Shown: one piece after another, positions 11,765 to 22,433 of the stretch
How positions within the stretch are numbered: the first letter of the stretch is position 1
How the letters are laid out: every line of letters begins with the position of its first letter
Assembly: GCA_012845835.1 (NCBI GenBank)
Contig: JABAKD010000029.1
Location: 13,469,892 to 13,533,891, forward strand
Origin: Undaria pinnatifida
Lineage: Eukaryota > Sar > Phaeophyceae > Laminariales > Alariaceae
DNA length: 64,000 bases
Direction: 5' to 3'
Position numbers and translations under genes: made by a program
Notes under the pieces: generated by a model
The model's input: the letters and a program-made list of their open reading frames with translations, nothing else
What the model was told of the DNA's origin: nothing
The model's database searches: none

Positions 11765-12087
11765 ATAACCGGTCGCCCCGGTGGCGTATCAGGTTATCCT
11801 CGAGCCTGGTATAGGTCAGTTTCGTGAGTTCGAGCCCCGCCGAGTGCATACTCGTATAAATTCGTTGGGACTTTTTCTTGTGCACAAATTGACTTGCGGA
11901 AAGCGCGATAGCGTGAGTTAGCAACATTCGATGAACAATCGACGAGCAGCGGGATTGCTGAACCCTATGCGCGATAAAAATTGAAGGCAAGAACCGGGGA
12001 GGAGAAGGGATGACACCTGTGACCACGGCTTGTCCAGAAGCTGGAAAGTAGAAGTGTGCTAAAAAAAAAAAAAAAAAAAAAAAAAAA
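11765..12087 (+). mobile_element. SINE family 1, copy a
   Basis: This is a tRNA-derived SINE of about 320 bp. A perfect A box TGGCGTATCAGG lies at 11782-11793 and a perfect B box GTTCGAGCC at 11828-11836. The body carries GCGCGATAAAAATTGAAGGC and CCTGTGACCACGG, and the 3' end is a run of 27 A. CAGAGGT flanks it at 11758-11764 and 12088-12094, a 7-bp target-site duplication. It is non-coding and would depend on a partner LINE for mobility. Further copies are at 20403-20724 (+) and 22744-23047 (-). Confidence 0.9.
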
Positions 12088-12268
12088 CAGAGGTGCAGCA
12101 GAAAGTCCATCAGCTCCTTACATGAGATGCTCAATGTCACATCGCCATCATCACCCGAAAAATGACTTCGAAGGTATTCGTTCGCACAACCAGACCGAGC
12201 GTCTATGCCATAGTACTAAAAAATACGTGCTCGTGAAATTCACTTGATCAATGACTAACCAGCATAGT

Positions 12269-12393
12269 TCCTCACTTGAGGAGGTCAACAATCGGACAGG
12301 TACATTATTAGTTAATCCAACAACTGCAACCCCAACCGTGGGATGAGCCACTAATAGTGTACTTATTTCTGAGGCTCCTCGCTTGAGAAGGTC
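12269..12393. repeat. pair of imperfect palindromes
   Basis: AGTTCCTCACTTGAGGAGGT at 12269 and GGCTCCTCGCTTGAGAAGGT at 12372 are about 100 bases apart. The same kind of palindrome occurs near 4744, 14966 and 61845. They may be termini of very small elements or hairpin-forming sites. Confidence 0.45.
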
Positions 12394-12477
12394 TCTATCA
12401 AATACGTCACACAAAAACTAATTTCGAGCGAAGTGACAGTACCACCCGATCAACAGGCCCATGGCCTAGGTATACAA

Positions 12478-13460
12478 ATTCGTCGAACTCACGGCTGACG
12501 CCCTTGAAATATTTTTTATAAAATACATAGACTACACATATATTATAAAAATTAAAATACACTTCAGCTGTGAGATCGAAGATTTCGTCGAAACTCATCT
12601 TCGCAAGCTGTGTGTGATACTCCGATCGCGCGCATTACGAGTTGTGTGTCCTCATTAAGGATATAGGTCGGCGACTCCCCTTACAACTACAGTGTAGCTA
12701 TCAGGGTCAACAGGATGATTTTAGTCAGTCTGTGCGCGGAAACTATAAAACCCGTTTCTGAGGGGGACAAAATCTGACAGCTGTGAAGGGAAAGGGGGGC
12801 CTGGTTTTGATCAAAAGCGAGCGGGTTTGAAGGGGGGCGGGGGGGGGGGGGGGGGGGGGGAGGGGCAATTTGTGCATGTAAGCTATAAATCCTTTCGAGG
12901 GGATAAATCTGACGGTTTTGGCACCAGTATATTATTGGGGGCGGGGGGGGGGGGAGGGGTTGGGGCGGGGGGGGGGGGGGCGGGGGGGGCAGCTCAATAT
13001 GTGCCTGGAAACTATACATTATTTTGAGGGGATAAATGTGACAGTTTTGGAAATAATACATCAGTTTATCATGTATATGATCCTGGGGTAAGTCGTACAA
13101 TCAGTGAGTAAAGAGAGGGTGGAGTGTTCGAGGGGGTGGGGTTGGGATGGGTTGGGGGGGGAGGGTGGGGGGTGGGGGCGGGGGCGGGGGCGGGGGGGGG
13201 GGAGGGGGGGGGAAGGGCTTTAGGTGAGGGGTTTGTTATACGTGTGGTGCTAGGTCTAGGCGAAGGTGCGGGTGATGGGGAAGAAGGGGGCGTTCGAGGC
13301 GGGGGGGGGGGGGGGGGGGGGGGGACACAGCGGCATGGATGGCTCTCGAAAGATAATGAGGTGATATCCTGTGCGTGAAGTGTTTATTAATGTGGCGGAT
13401 TTCGATATTTGGTGGGGCGTTTGAGTAAGGGAGAGCAAGAGGGGGGGGGGGGGAGATTTT
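12478..13460 (-). repeat. R5 dispersed repeat, copy 1
   Basis: In reverse orientation this matches 30070-30970. Shared landmarks are CTTGCAAAGATGAGTTTCGA (here TTGCGAAG), CGTCAGCCGTGAGTTCGACG, GACCTATATCCTTAATGAGG, AGTCGTACAA and a TTTATTA-rich segment, all separated by G-runs in this orientation. The minus strand opens with a frame MSFDEIFDLTAEVYF (start 12598). Two other loci have the same short frame, but I cannot assign a function and it may simply be a frame within a repeat. Confidence 0.7.
12837..13455 (+). other. G-run cluster
   Basis: Several runs of 10-25 G separated by short spacers occur at about 12837-12860, 12935-12990, 13125-13215, 13302-13324 and 13440-13454. They could form G-quadruplexes. 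The inverted R5 copy at 30 kb has C-runs at matching places. Run lengths are likely to be error-prone in the assembly. Confidence 0.75.
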
Positions 13461-15261
13461 TTAGGAGGTTTAGGTCACAAAAGACTACACATATATGTAT
13501 ATTGCTAAACAAGAATCACATCCACATGATTTTATTGATGTTGTGTTAAGACTAATCAATCAATGTTGGTAATTATATTTAAAGACCATTCAGAACATGG
13601 TAGCTTAGCCGAAAAGTGGTGCTCTCTGTCGTATCACGCGTCGCTTCCGAGTGTACGTCGCTCAGAAAGGGGACTTTAAGCATGTTTTTTTGCTGGCGCA
13701 TCGCGATCAGCGTGACACAATACTACATGGCGGTGCTTATCCTGAAGCGGGAAAAAAAAAATGTATATATAGTCTCAAGTCTACATCGGTACGCACCAGC
13801 GACTCTGAGACTTCAAATATATGTATGCATCACAAAAATGACTAATAATGACCATAAAAAAGTGACTGTTGTACTATCCCCCGTGTCACATATCACACCG
13901 TAGACTCGGTCCCCTGCCCCCTATCGTATCACGCCAGCCGGCCGTGATACCATCACTCCCTTCCTCGCCCCCCAACCTTCATGTTGAGAAACTAATATGG
14001 CCTGGTCCTGCTCCTGTTGCTATTTGGCTATAGAGAAACGCGTTTCAATAGAGCCCTCGCCCCCCCCCCGCCTTCTGTGCTCCGTTTCGAAAGGGATGCG
14101 TGGTCAATGGTCAAACGATTAGAAGGCAAGCAAAAAATAAGTACGCTTCCCCCCCCCCCCCCCCCCTTCTTCCACCCCTCTCACCCGCCATCTTGGTTCA
14201 TTTGAACACGGCATATCTCCTCCAACCCCGAGCCCCTCTGGGTATTTACTGCCCCTCTGGGTATTTACTGCCCCTTTGCGGACCCATGGATTGTTATGTG
14301 GCATGAATATCGTAGCTACTAAATAAACGACGAGGAGTGTGATCTCATCAATCTAGCGTCTCCGTAGCACGTGCAGCAGGACGAGCAGATACCATGCTTC
14401 GGACATGCGCTCCAGCCCCTTACATGTAGCTCGGACAAACATTCACTACCGCAATCAGCCCGGACAGCTTGGTGCAGCGAACGCTGTACAGTAGAGGTTC
14501 CGCCTACGGTACGGAGCCGGTCTGTGCCACGCGCGAGCACCGGCACTATAACGGCAATCAACACTGCTCCGCATACTGACACTACTGGTTGCCCCATAGG
14601 TGCCAAGCAATTTTACACGCGCTATACCGGGCAACCGGCACTATAAAGGAACCACTGCTGCAATCGTAAACCAACACGCTCACCTTTTCCCCCTCTTATA
14701 ACCCTTTAGAACTGCATCCAATTTTGGGGGGGGGAGCACACAATTTGAAAATAATGTGCACGTCGAACGACGAGAATAGTGTCGAGCGACCCATACATGC
14801 TGCGGTAAGCGTATACCTAATCTGTTCCTTGTATCTAGATACTCTTCGCTTGGAGTGTAACCCCAAATTCGCAATGATCGACAAAAGACCGAAGGTGAGA
14901 CCCGATAAAAAATCCAACGGTCTATGTATATCACGAAAAATATTGTAAACAACGATGTTGGGCAGTTCCTCACCTAAGGAGTCAAAAGATGTCAGAAGAC
15001 GGCACTTTGACACCCTGACCGGCGGCAATTGTCCAATAATGTACCCTTGACTGACGTGTAGAACGACCGGGTTCACAGCCTTCACCGCTGGACCTTTTCC
15101 CGTGACCGACCATGTCCCGACATATTTGCTGAGGAGGCCCCGTCAATTATACATATTAGGGCCAAAATAGTCCCCATCGAAGCACGCGTCGAAAAAAATC
15201 TGCAGTTATCTGAGAGATACGAGGTACTGACCGTTATACGTCCGGTATACGTCACCTACTG
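13461..15261. other. no gene recognised
   Basis: I see no recognisable gene. Notable items are a 19-bp exact tandem duplication (GCCCCTCTGGGTATTTACT at 14232-14250 and 14251-14269), a C-run near 14151, and a palindrome fragment AGTTCCTCACCTAAGGAGT near 14966. Confidence 0.5.
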
Positions 15262-15595
15262 AGCTAGACCTAGCGACGGCGGTATTGTAGTATCATACAC
15301 CCGCGTTTTCCCTGCCGCGTTTGAGCTAGCATGCTTGCGTCAATGACTCTGTTCTATCTCTCTGACAAAACGACTTCAACTTAGGCGATTGTTCGGTCCA
15401 TTGCGGAGTCACACCGCAAACATCAAACAGCACGTCGTACGGCAAGCCTTGACACCACAACGAACAGGGGGGCCACGCGCGCGAGTGACACCGAGCCACC
15501 GCAACGAAAAGAAAAAAAGAAAGAGACCCCTCTAGCGTCGCTTTCGTCGGTAACAATCCGCGCTGGTTGCTAGCCCAGCGGTTGCGGTGCATCAA
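15262..15595. mobile_element. candidate MITE copy c (diverged)
   Basis: This shares ATGACTCTGTTCTATCTCTC and TGACAAAA, and the later word CGCGCGAGTGACACC, with the MITE-like sequences at 16360-16655 and 48069-48345. The ends are not clear. It lies just downstream (minus-strand sense) of the tail units of locus B. Confidence 0.4.
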
Positions 15596-15679
15596 TAGAA
15601 AAAATCTTCAATCTGGGGTCGAACCCCCCCCTCCTTATTTCTCACCACCCCCTTCCCCCCACCTAAAGCATAGAATGGG

Positions 15680-16092
15680 TCAATGGTCAGCTTGATCTTG
15701 ACCCACGCGTGTGTCCCTTCCCTCAACCCGGTCGGCAGCTAGGAGCGAGGAGCTGAGGCTGTAATTTCGCGGGCTGGTTACTGCCTTCGCTGCTGCCGTC
15801 TGGCGAAAGCTTTCGTCGCTTCGATCGAAGCCAGAGTTCTTCAAGGTATTACACCCAAGCAGGTCACTTCGTATGACGCTCGAGGGGTCGGTAACCTTCG
15901 AGCTTGATTATGAGCCACACACGCGCCACATGCCTGCAGTCGGTCGGCCAGCCAAGTAGAAAGGAGGAATCACACGCTGTACTTTCCTCGGAGGTGCTAC
16001 CGTCGCTACTGCCGCCTGACCAAACCTTTCGCCGCTTCCATTGCCGCGCAGTTTCTTCCTGATACACCTTCAAGCCGGCTACTACAGCAGGG
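15680..16092 (-). pseudogene. tail units 2 and 3 of membrane-protein locus B
   Basis: Two more tail units follow the intact hydrophobic exon on the minus strand. One (about 16080-15870) encodes GLKVYQEETARQWKRRK, then a Gly/Ser-rich acidic stretch and SSFLLGWPTD. The other (about 15860-15690) encodes SPRNYSLSSSLLAADRVE. They match GLKVYLEEIAP, KRRK and SPRNYSLGSSLLAGD of the first unit (16800-16960). They lack the YYGYY membrane segment, so they are partial duplicates. A candidate MITE and a short tandem repeat lie between them and unit 1. Confidence 0.55.
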
Positions 16093-16320
16093 GTCTCCCA
16101 ACAAGGCAGGTATCCCTATATAAGGCGGTATCCCTCAATAAGGCGGTATCCCTATATAGGGCGGTATCCCGACATAAGGCGGTCAAAATTGCTTGGCGCA
16201 ACTGCCCAACAAGGCGGGTATCGTTATATCAGGCGGTATCCCGATATAAGGCGGTATCCCGGTATCCCGTTATAAGGCGGTATCCCAATGTAGGGCGGTC
16301 AAAATCTCTTGGCGCAACTG
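16093..16320 (+). repeat. 18-bp tandem repeat in two larger blocks
   Basis: The unit GGCGGTATCCCTATATAA repeats with small changes. Two blocks of about 105-115 bp (16093-16197 and 16205-16320) each end in GGTCAAAAT, then TTGGCGCAACTG. This is a higher-order tandem structure. It lies between tail unit 2 and the MITE of locus B. Confidence 0.8.
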
Positions 16321-16359
16321 AGGAATTGCACTCAATAACCTAACGTTTTCGATCAAGGC

Positions 16360-16655
16360 TACTCGTACAGTAGCGGGGTACCCACAATTTTCCCCATTGA
16401 TCGGGTGTTCACTAACAGTCGCGCGAGTGACTCTTTACCTCTCTGACAAAATCACGTTCGTTCGGCAATTTTTCGTTTGTGAAGCGTAGAGAACCATCCC
16501 TTTTGTTGTTTAATATCAAGAATGTTAAACAGAGCACGAAAGAAAGAAAGCCTGTCACCGCAAGAAACAGGGGGGTCACTTGCGCGGGTGACATCGACGA
16601 GCTTCTGAAAAAAAAGTGTCCAATGGGGGTAAAACGCCCTACCGTATCCCATTGG
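16360..16655. mobile_element. candidate MITE copy b
   Basis: The left end has GGCTACTCGTACAGTAGCGG and GGGTACCC. The right end has CGCCCTACCGTATCCC, which resembles the inverse of the GGCTACGGTAGGG terminus at 48 kb. Internal words GTCGCGCGAGTGACTCTTTA and GGGGTCACTTGCGCG are shared with copies at 15.3 and 48.1 kb. There is no coding capacity. It separates tail unit 1 from tail unit 2 of locus B. Confidence 0.55.
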
Positions 16656-16775
16656 TCTGAAATAAAACGAATATAACGGCTTCTCCCGGTAAGGCGGCCA
16701 TATTGCTCTCTATAGCACACCAGCGCGAACTGCGCGATCCTTAGTGCACATAGGCGAGTCCCATAATAGAGTCGA

Positions 16776-17072
16776 TTAACTACCAGCTTGATCTTGAGCC
16801 ACACGTGCGCCCTGTCCCCCCAGTTGGTCTCCGGCTAGCAAGGAGGAGCCTAAGCTGTAATTCCTTGGGCTGCTGTCCTCGCTGCCGCCGTCGGATGCCT
16901 TTCGTCGCTTCGATCGCGGCGCGATTTCTTCGAGGTACACCTTCAAGCCCGTCATGTAGAGTATGGATAGGAGAGAGAGGGTAGAGGTGATAAACACCGC
17001 CCAACGCTCGTAGTACCCGTAGTATACGAGAAACATGATCATCCCGACGGTGAAACACAACTGTAACGACAC
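16776..17072 (-). CDS. hydrophobic exon of an unrecognised membrane protein, locus B
   Basis: The frame includes TVGMIMFLVYYGYYERWAVF, a Thr/Ser/Leu-rich hydrophobic run, GLKVYLEEIAP, a basic KRRK cluster, a Gly/Asp/Ser acidic stretch and SPRNYSLGSSLLAGDQ, and ends about 20 residues later. It parallels the plus-strand exon at 1510-1737 residue for residue in the membrane part. I expect a small membrane-anchored protein with a charged cytosolic tail, but I do not recognise the family. The start shown is not a certain initiator, and an intron may precede it. Confidence 0.5.
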   Translation of the reverse strand: MSLQLCFTVGMIMFLVYYGYYERWAVFITSTLSLLSILYMTGLKVYLEEIAPRSKRRKASDGGSEDSSPRNYSLGSSLLAGDQLGGQGARVAQDQAGS

Positions 17073-17620
17073 CCACCAATGGTTTCAGAGGGTCCGACGA
17101 TATCGTAGCCGTGTCGCGCAGACGTGTCGTGTCGCCAACAATAGACAAGAAGAAGACGAAAGACAAGAGCACAGGCGCAGGGGTGAGGTGGGTGGAGGGG
17201 GGGGCGGGGGGTGGTCGAACGGCATCGTAACCGTATCATAGTATGTCAGAGAGTCATGATCATTGCGACCGTTAAACACGACGGTAGTCATATCCGTCCA
17301 CGGTTCTGAGGGTTTCGACGATATCGTAGCCGCGTCGCGCAGCGGTGTCGTGTCGCCGAGAATCGACAAGAAGAGCACAGGCGCAGGGGAGAGGTAGGGG
17401 GGAGCTACTCGAAAGGTACTCGTTCGTGCCATCGTAATCGTAGTAAATGAGAAACCAGATCATACCGACCGCGAAACTGGGTTCACGTCCGTCAGTACGT
17501 TTAATGGTTCCGACGATAGCGTAGCCGTGTCGCCCAGCCGTGCCGTATAGCGCAGAATAATTTACAAGAAACAAGCAGACAGGCATACGGACGGAGAGGG
17601 GGGGGGGGGGGGTCCAAAGG
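17040..17620 (-). repeat. three tandem 5' cassettes of locus B
   Basis: A unit of roughly 190-200 bp repeats three times. Each has, on the minus strand, a GGCGACACGACAC-like stretch, GACACGGCTACGATATCGTC and a segment encoding TVGMIMFLVYY or a relative (VGMIWFLIYYDYDGTNEY near 17430-17480). G-runs on the plus strand separate the units. Two units also agree in another frame (FLSIVGDTTRLRD and FLSILGDTTPLRD). The frame is not constant, so these may be exon duplicates with introns or decayed copies. Confidence 0.55.
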
Positions 17621-18519
17621 TCCTCGCCCGTAGTACCGGTAGCAGATGAGGAGCACGGTCACCCTTGCCCTGAATGAATTTGTGCGAATGCAGCAGCAGA
17701 GCAGCAGCAGAACGAGAAACAACACTACGTGGTGGAAATCGAGTATAGAAGGGTCTACTCGTATTGATAGTAGACTTCTGTCCATCTACTTTTTTTGTTT
17801 ACTTTCCTCACAATGGCGTCGCAGACAGGCCGAGAGGTTTCGAAGATTGAGGTCGACCAAGTTTTCAATTACAACCTTCATCCGAACATCTACAAAGAAA
17901 GGGGAATATTCTCACGAATCAAGAACTTACAAAACCCGCATGCTCAGAAAACACTTAGTCAGATGGAACGATGACAACAATGCGATCGTTGCATACCGTG
18001 TCCAATGCCGAAATTGGGTCGGAGAGACAATCGGCAGCATATCATGAGGGTTGCAGACACATTCCGAGTTAGATCGAGTTAGATGTCAGGTTTAGTGTAG
18101 GGGGACGTGGTGGAACTCGAGTCTACAAGGACCTACGACTCGTAGCAGCTAGCTTCTGTCGATCGACAATTTAGTCTACTTTCGTCTCAACCAAAACGTG
18201 GGCTTCTATAGGCCCTGCGCGGCTCGGCAAAACGAGGCAGGCGACAGTATGGGCCTTGCTCTGTGGGTTTTACTCGGTGCGACTACGTACCTCCCGGATA
18301 CTGTGCGGGGATCATAACAACTCGAGAAATCGCAGCTAGGTGCCAATCTCCCAGGGTAGACGGACAGAGGGGGGCAGTGATGTCACAGGCGACGTGTGTG
18401 TTACTTGTTCAGTACGAGGCGTCAAGCAAAGTTCACACGTCTAGTTGCAACAGATACGTAGGATGCTAGAGAGATGTTGGGCTGCTTTTGCTGTTGTGTT
18501 TGCTGGTGGACATCGATTG
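17621..18519. other. no gene recognised
   Basis: There is an open plus-strand frame at 17646-18047 without similarity to anything I know. CAGCAG trinucleotides occur near 17690-17710. I see no further structure. Confidence 0.5.
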
Positions 18520-19622
18520 AACATGCCATCTGGCACGTGCCATGGCATGTCCAGTTATTGTACAACAAAACGTCTTTTTTTAGACAGGTGCCACGGTGTG
18601 CCATGGCAATGCCAAAGCAACCGTGGGCAATGCCACGGACGACTATGGGCATTTGTGATCATGCAACGGTCAACCATGGCAACCCCATGGTCACCCATGG
18701 AATGCCACAGACAACCATGGCAATCCTATATGGTCACTCATGGGAATGCCATGGTCATCCATCGGGATGCCACGGGCATCCGGTGCAACCCATGGCCATC
18801 CATCGCCATCCCACGAGTGACCATGGCAATGCCACGGTCGTCCGTGACAACCCATGGTCTTACATGGCCATCCCAATAGCAACCATGGGAATGCCATGGT
18901 CACCCACAAGAATGCCATGGGTTATCCGTGGCAATGCCTTGGTCAACCAAGGCAATGCCACGGTTAACCATGGCAATGCCATAGTCACCGATGGGAATGC
19001 CATTATCGTCAACCATGGGGATGCTATGATCGCCCGTGGCAACCCGTGGCAATACCATGATCGCCGGTGGCAAAATCCGTGGGAATGCCATGGTCGCCCG
19101 TGGCAACCCACGGCCACCCATTGTCATCCGGGGGAACGTCACGGTCAACCATGGCAATGCCATGGTCACCCATGGAAAGGCCATGATCATCAACCATGGC
19201 AATGTCACTGTCATCCATGGGAATGCCATGGTCACCCATGGGAATGCCATGGCCACCCGCGTGGTTATTCATGGCCATGCCATAGTTGCCCGTGGCAACC
19301 CATGGCAACCCATGGTCGTCCATGGCAACCCATGGTCATCCGTGGCCATGGCATGGTCTAACACGACCATGCCATGGTCCCCCATGACAATTTCATGACA
19401 CCCACAGGAATGCCATGGTCACCCATGGGAATGCAATGATCGCCCGTGGCTACACATGGCAAAGCCAAGGTCGTTCATGGTCTTCCATAGTCATCGGTGG
19501 CAATGCCACGGTCAATCATGACCATGCCATGGCCCATGCCATGGGCAACCATCATAATGCCATGGCAACCCACGGGAATGCCATGGTCGCCCGTGGCACC
19601 CCATGGCAATGCCATGGTCGTC
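18520..19622. repeat. CCATGG-periodic satellite-like array
   Basis: CCATGG, CCGTGG or CCACGG recurs about every 10-11 bases in units such as GGCAATGCCATGGTCACC for 1.1 kb. Because the hexamer is self-complementary, the array can fold back on itself. Frames stay open for up to 295 codons on the plus strand and about 100 on the minus strand, giving His/Gly/Met/Trp-rich peptides. I take these to be an effect of the repeat, not genes. No inverted termini or target-site duplication were found. Confidence 0.8.
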
Positions 19623-20402
19623 CATACTCCACACTGGGCTCTGCGAGGAGGAGCGTAACCCCTTGAAAAAAGAGCTCAGCGACGTTGAACGCTCAGAGCA
19701 TGGAACTCAGCCGAGATCCCGGCATGCGTCGTATCGTAACGTACCGATGGGTGCCTTGGTTGCCCCGCAGCCGAAAGTGCGAGAAAAAAATCTCGGCCAC
19801 CGGAGAATAGCATGCGAAAAAACGAAAAAAAAAGTGCATACCTGGTAGTTTATTGAACGTAACATAAAAAATACCGGCGTGATGGTGCTGTTATTCTTGT
19901 TCTCTGTGACGCTCTGTACTTTGGGCCCAGCCATTCTCGAGTGTGAAGTGCCGAGAGGAAATAAAACGCAAGTCAGTAAAAACACAACACAAACGAAAAT
20001 ACATTAAACTACCCAGACACAACAACCAAAACGAAAGGAGCAACAGCACAGCAAAAGCAAAAGCAGAACAAACAACTGCAGCAACACAGACGGCACAACA
20101 CGACTTTGAAGTACACAAGCATTCAAAATTCATAATTCAGACACAAACGAACAGAGTGCGCAAGGCTTGTGGGGAATATGTAGAGCAGTACTGGCAGTAC
20201 TGTACCTGATATGCGTAGCTGATGTCCTCGGAGCTTCGGCGAATATGAACGCGATAGATCTGCGGCGGTTGAAAGCATTGGCACGATGCACAGACATGGC
20301 AAGTTCGTGTTCAGTTTACATATTGCCACTTTCGCTTGTCCAAACTTGCAACAAGCTCGCACCTGGCATGTCACACAACGATGCTGATTGCTGAGATCGT
20401 TT
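19623..20402. other. no gene recognised
   Basis: I see no gene. The centre (19950-20110) is A-rich on the plus strand with many ACAACA and AAAGC words. Confidence 0.5.
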
Positions 20403-20724
20403 TGTACCGGGCGCCCCGGTTGCGTATCAGGTTATCCTTGTGCCTGGTATAGGTCAGTTTCGTGAGTTCGAGCCCCGCCGAGTGCATACTCGAGTATAAA
20501 TTCGTTGGGACTTTTTATTGTACACAAATTCACTTGCGGAAAGCGCGAGAGCGTGAGTTAGCAACACTCGATGGATAAATCAACGGGCAGGGGATTGCTG
20601 AACCCTATGCGCGATAAAAATTCAAGGCAAGAACCGGGGGGTAGAAGGGACGACACCTGTGACCACGGCTTGTCCAGAAGCTGGAAAGTAGAAGTGTGAG
20701 AAAAAAAAAAAAAAAAAAAAAAAA
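20403..20724 (+). mobile_element. SINE family 1, copy b
   Basis: This is nearly the same as copy a. The A box TTGCGTATCAGG (20420-20431) has one mismatch, the B box GTTCGAGCC (20466-20474) is intact, and the tail is 24 A. GTACC stands at both edges (20405 and 20726), a weak target-site duplication. Confidence 0.88.
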
Positions 20725-20789
20725 CGTACCCGCCAACTGGTGCGCACACACAGCTGGTCTGACCCTGGCAAACGCTTTTATCGCATTCC

Positions 20790-20898
20790 GGTTCGTTATT
20801 GTGCGTGGTTGCTGTTCTCGCATAAGCAAGTCCGTGGTCACAGGACAGGCTCCAATCACTCCGGAGTAGAGGAAAACCCCAGGAAAAAAACACACTGC
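20790..20898 (-). repeat. family-3 dispersed repeat, fragment
   Basis: The reverse complement matches the family-3 3' part, with CCTGTGACCACGGACTTG and GCGAGAACAGCAACC. It sits shortly after the poly-A of SINE copy b. Confidence 0.7.
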
Positions 20899-20959
20899 TT
20901 TAGAACATACCAGGCACACCCATCAAATTTTTCTGCCGGTATGCCATCATCAGTGGACA

Positions 20960-21490
20960 AACACCCACAGGTCCCTTAACCCCTTTGGAGCCCCCGAACC
21001 CCTCCCTATACTAAATCCAAGTAATTTTGTCCCCAATACGGGCTTCCAGTTGTAAAGGGGTTAAAAGCGGCCACTACGTCGTCTCCAGCATGAAACCCTG
21101 TACTTGCGCTGCCGGGGTTGTAACGAGGACAACTGATAGGGACAGCTCACGCTGTACCTACAATGGGATCCGAAGGGTGCGCCAGCTAGCGTTGGGCTGC
21201 GAAAGCAACTGAGTCAAATCGACACACGACGCGTATGAAAATACGTGGAAGTGTGGTGAGCTTATTTTTATTTTTTCCCATCCGCCGGAGGATAAAAAAA
21301 AAAAACTGCCGCGTTTGCGATGGCATGAAATCGAATTCAGCTCGCCAGGTTTCCGACAACAGTCGAGCCCTTTTAGAGCCCCCGAACCCCTCCCTAGACT
21401 AATTTCAAGTGATTTCTTCCTAAAAAAAGGTTTTCCAGTTGTACAGACGTCAAATCAAGACTACAGCAGGTCCCTTATTAAGAGCAAACT
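20960..21490 (+). repeat. repeated GAGCCCCCGAACCCCTCCCT segments and a second repeat
   Basis: GAGCCCCCGAACCCCTCCCT, then CTAA and CAAGT, occurs near 20989 and again near 21377. Each is followed by TTCCAGTTGTA after about 45-55 bases. Between them, 21160-21306 is a near-exact inverse of 59779-59912, sharing GGGTGCGCCAGCTAGCGTTG and the palindrome-like ATCCGCCGGAGGA. Confidence 0.75.
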
Positions 21491-21675
21491 TTTTTAAGGG
21501 CCATCGGTATATTAAGGACCCTGTCGGCTTTTGACGCACTTTCAGCTGAGAGTGGCCTTGAACGTATTATACGTCTACATGATCTTTGTTTTTATTTGTT
21601 TTCTTATTTTGTTTTTTGTTTTTTGTTTTTGTTTTTGTTTTTGTTTATTTCGTATTTCTCTCTTCCAATGTATTC

Positions 21676-21882
21676 CTGTTGCTGACGTATGTATGTTGTG
21701 CCTGTCGTACCCAGTACTAGGGCATGACATTGCGTTGTCGAATGCATTACGATGCATTATCTCTGTGTCGTAGCTTGTGACCACAGAGCTGATCTTTCTA
21801 GGGTGAAGAATCAGTACGGACACTGGGTGTGCTGGATGTCGACGAGTAGAAGAACGGTTTAATGTGAAGAACACACACACAT
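21676..21882 (+). repeat. family-4 repeat, copy a
   Basis: The 207 bases match 26747-26953 with one difference that I can see. The segment includes CGTAGCTTGTGACCACAGAG and ends in an ACACACAC run. A diverged relative is at 23060-23221. It is non-coding and the function is unknown. Confidence 0.85.
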
Positions 21883-22234
21883 GATTCGTATAATACCAGT
21901 CCTGCTTCGTACTACAGCAGTAGGGTCTTTCGAAACCCAGTATGGTTGCGGCTATCGATCAATGATGATACGTAGTTGCCGACCGCTGCTGTCTGTTGTT
22001 ACTCTGTTGTGCTTTATTTTTCATTTTCTTTCTTGTCGCGCCGCCCTGTTTACCCTTTTTCTTTCCAATCGTTTTCTCCTTGTTTTTCTCGCTTTTTATT
22101 CATCTTTTATTTTATTTTCCCAAATTGTTCCCAAAAAAGATAACCCCAACCCCAGCCCTATACCCCAACCCATACGAAATATAACGCTACTGCTGTGGTG
22201 AAATGGTTGAATAAACACAATAACAACTACCTTT

Positions 22235-22433
22235 CATTGTAGACTGACTCCTGATTTCACTTTTATATATTTCTGGTGGAGGCAAGAATTGCGTCAGCTG
22301 TGATACACGCGTGTACCACCGTGGGTTGTTTGTTGTTCTTCCCTCTGGGTTATTCCTCAGCTCCAAAGTGACTGGAGCCTGTCCTGTGACCACGGACTTG
22401 AGTATGCGAGTTAATGTGAGAACAACAACAACC
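22235..22433 (+). repeat. family-3 dispersed repeat, partial copy
   Basis: This shares GTAGACTGACTCCTGATTTC, CCTGTCCTGTGACCACGG and GTGAGAACAACAACC with the copies at 26 and 38 kb. It lacks the pyrimidine-rich 5' part, although a T/C-rich stretch lies upstream at 22010-22130. A degenerate CCCAACCCC tract at 22141-22170 ends in the words AACCCATACGAAA also seen in element F. Confidence 0.75.

Noticed and set aside
11782-11836. tRNA gene
   Set aside because: A and B boxes are present but no cloverleaf with a proper acceptor stem follows. It is the promoter head of a SINE with a poly-A tail and target duplication.
16093-16320. CRISPR array
   Set aside because: Repeats are directly adjacent 18-bp units without unique spacers, in a eukaryotic context.
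18474-19361. 295-codon His/Gly/Met-rich protein
   Set aside because: It is the CCATGG repeat read through. There is no start context, domain or splice support.
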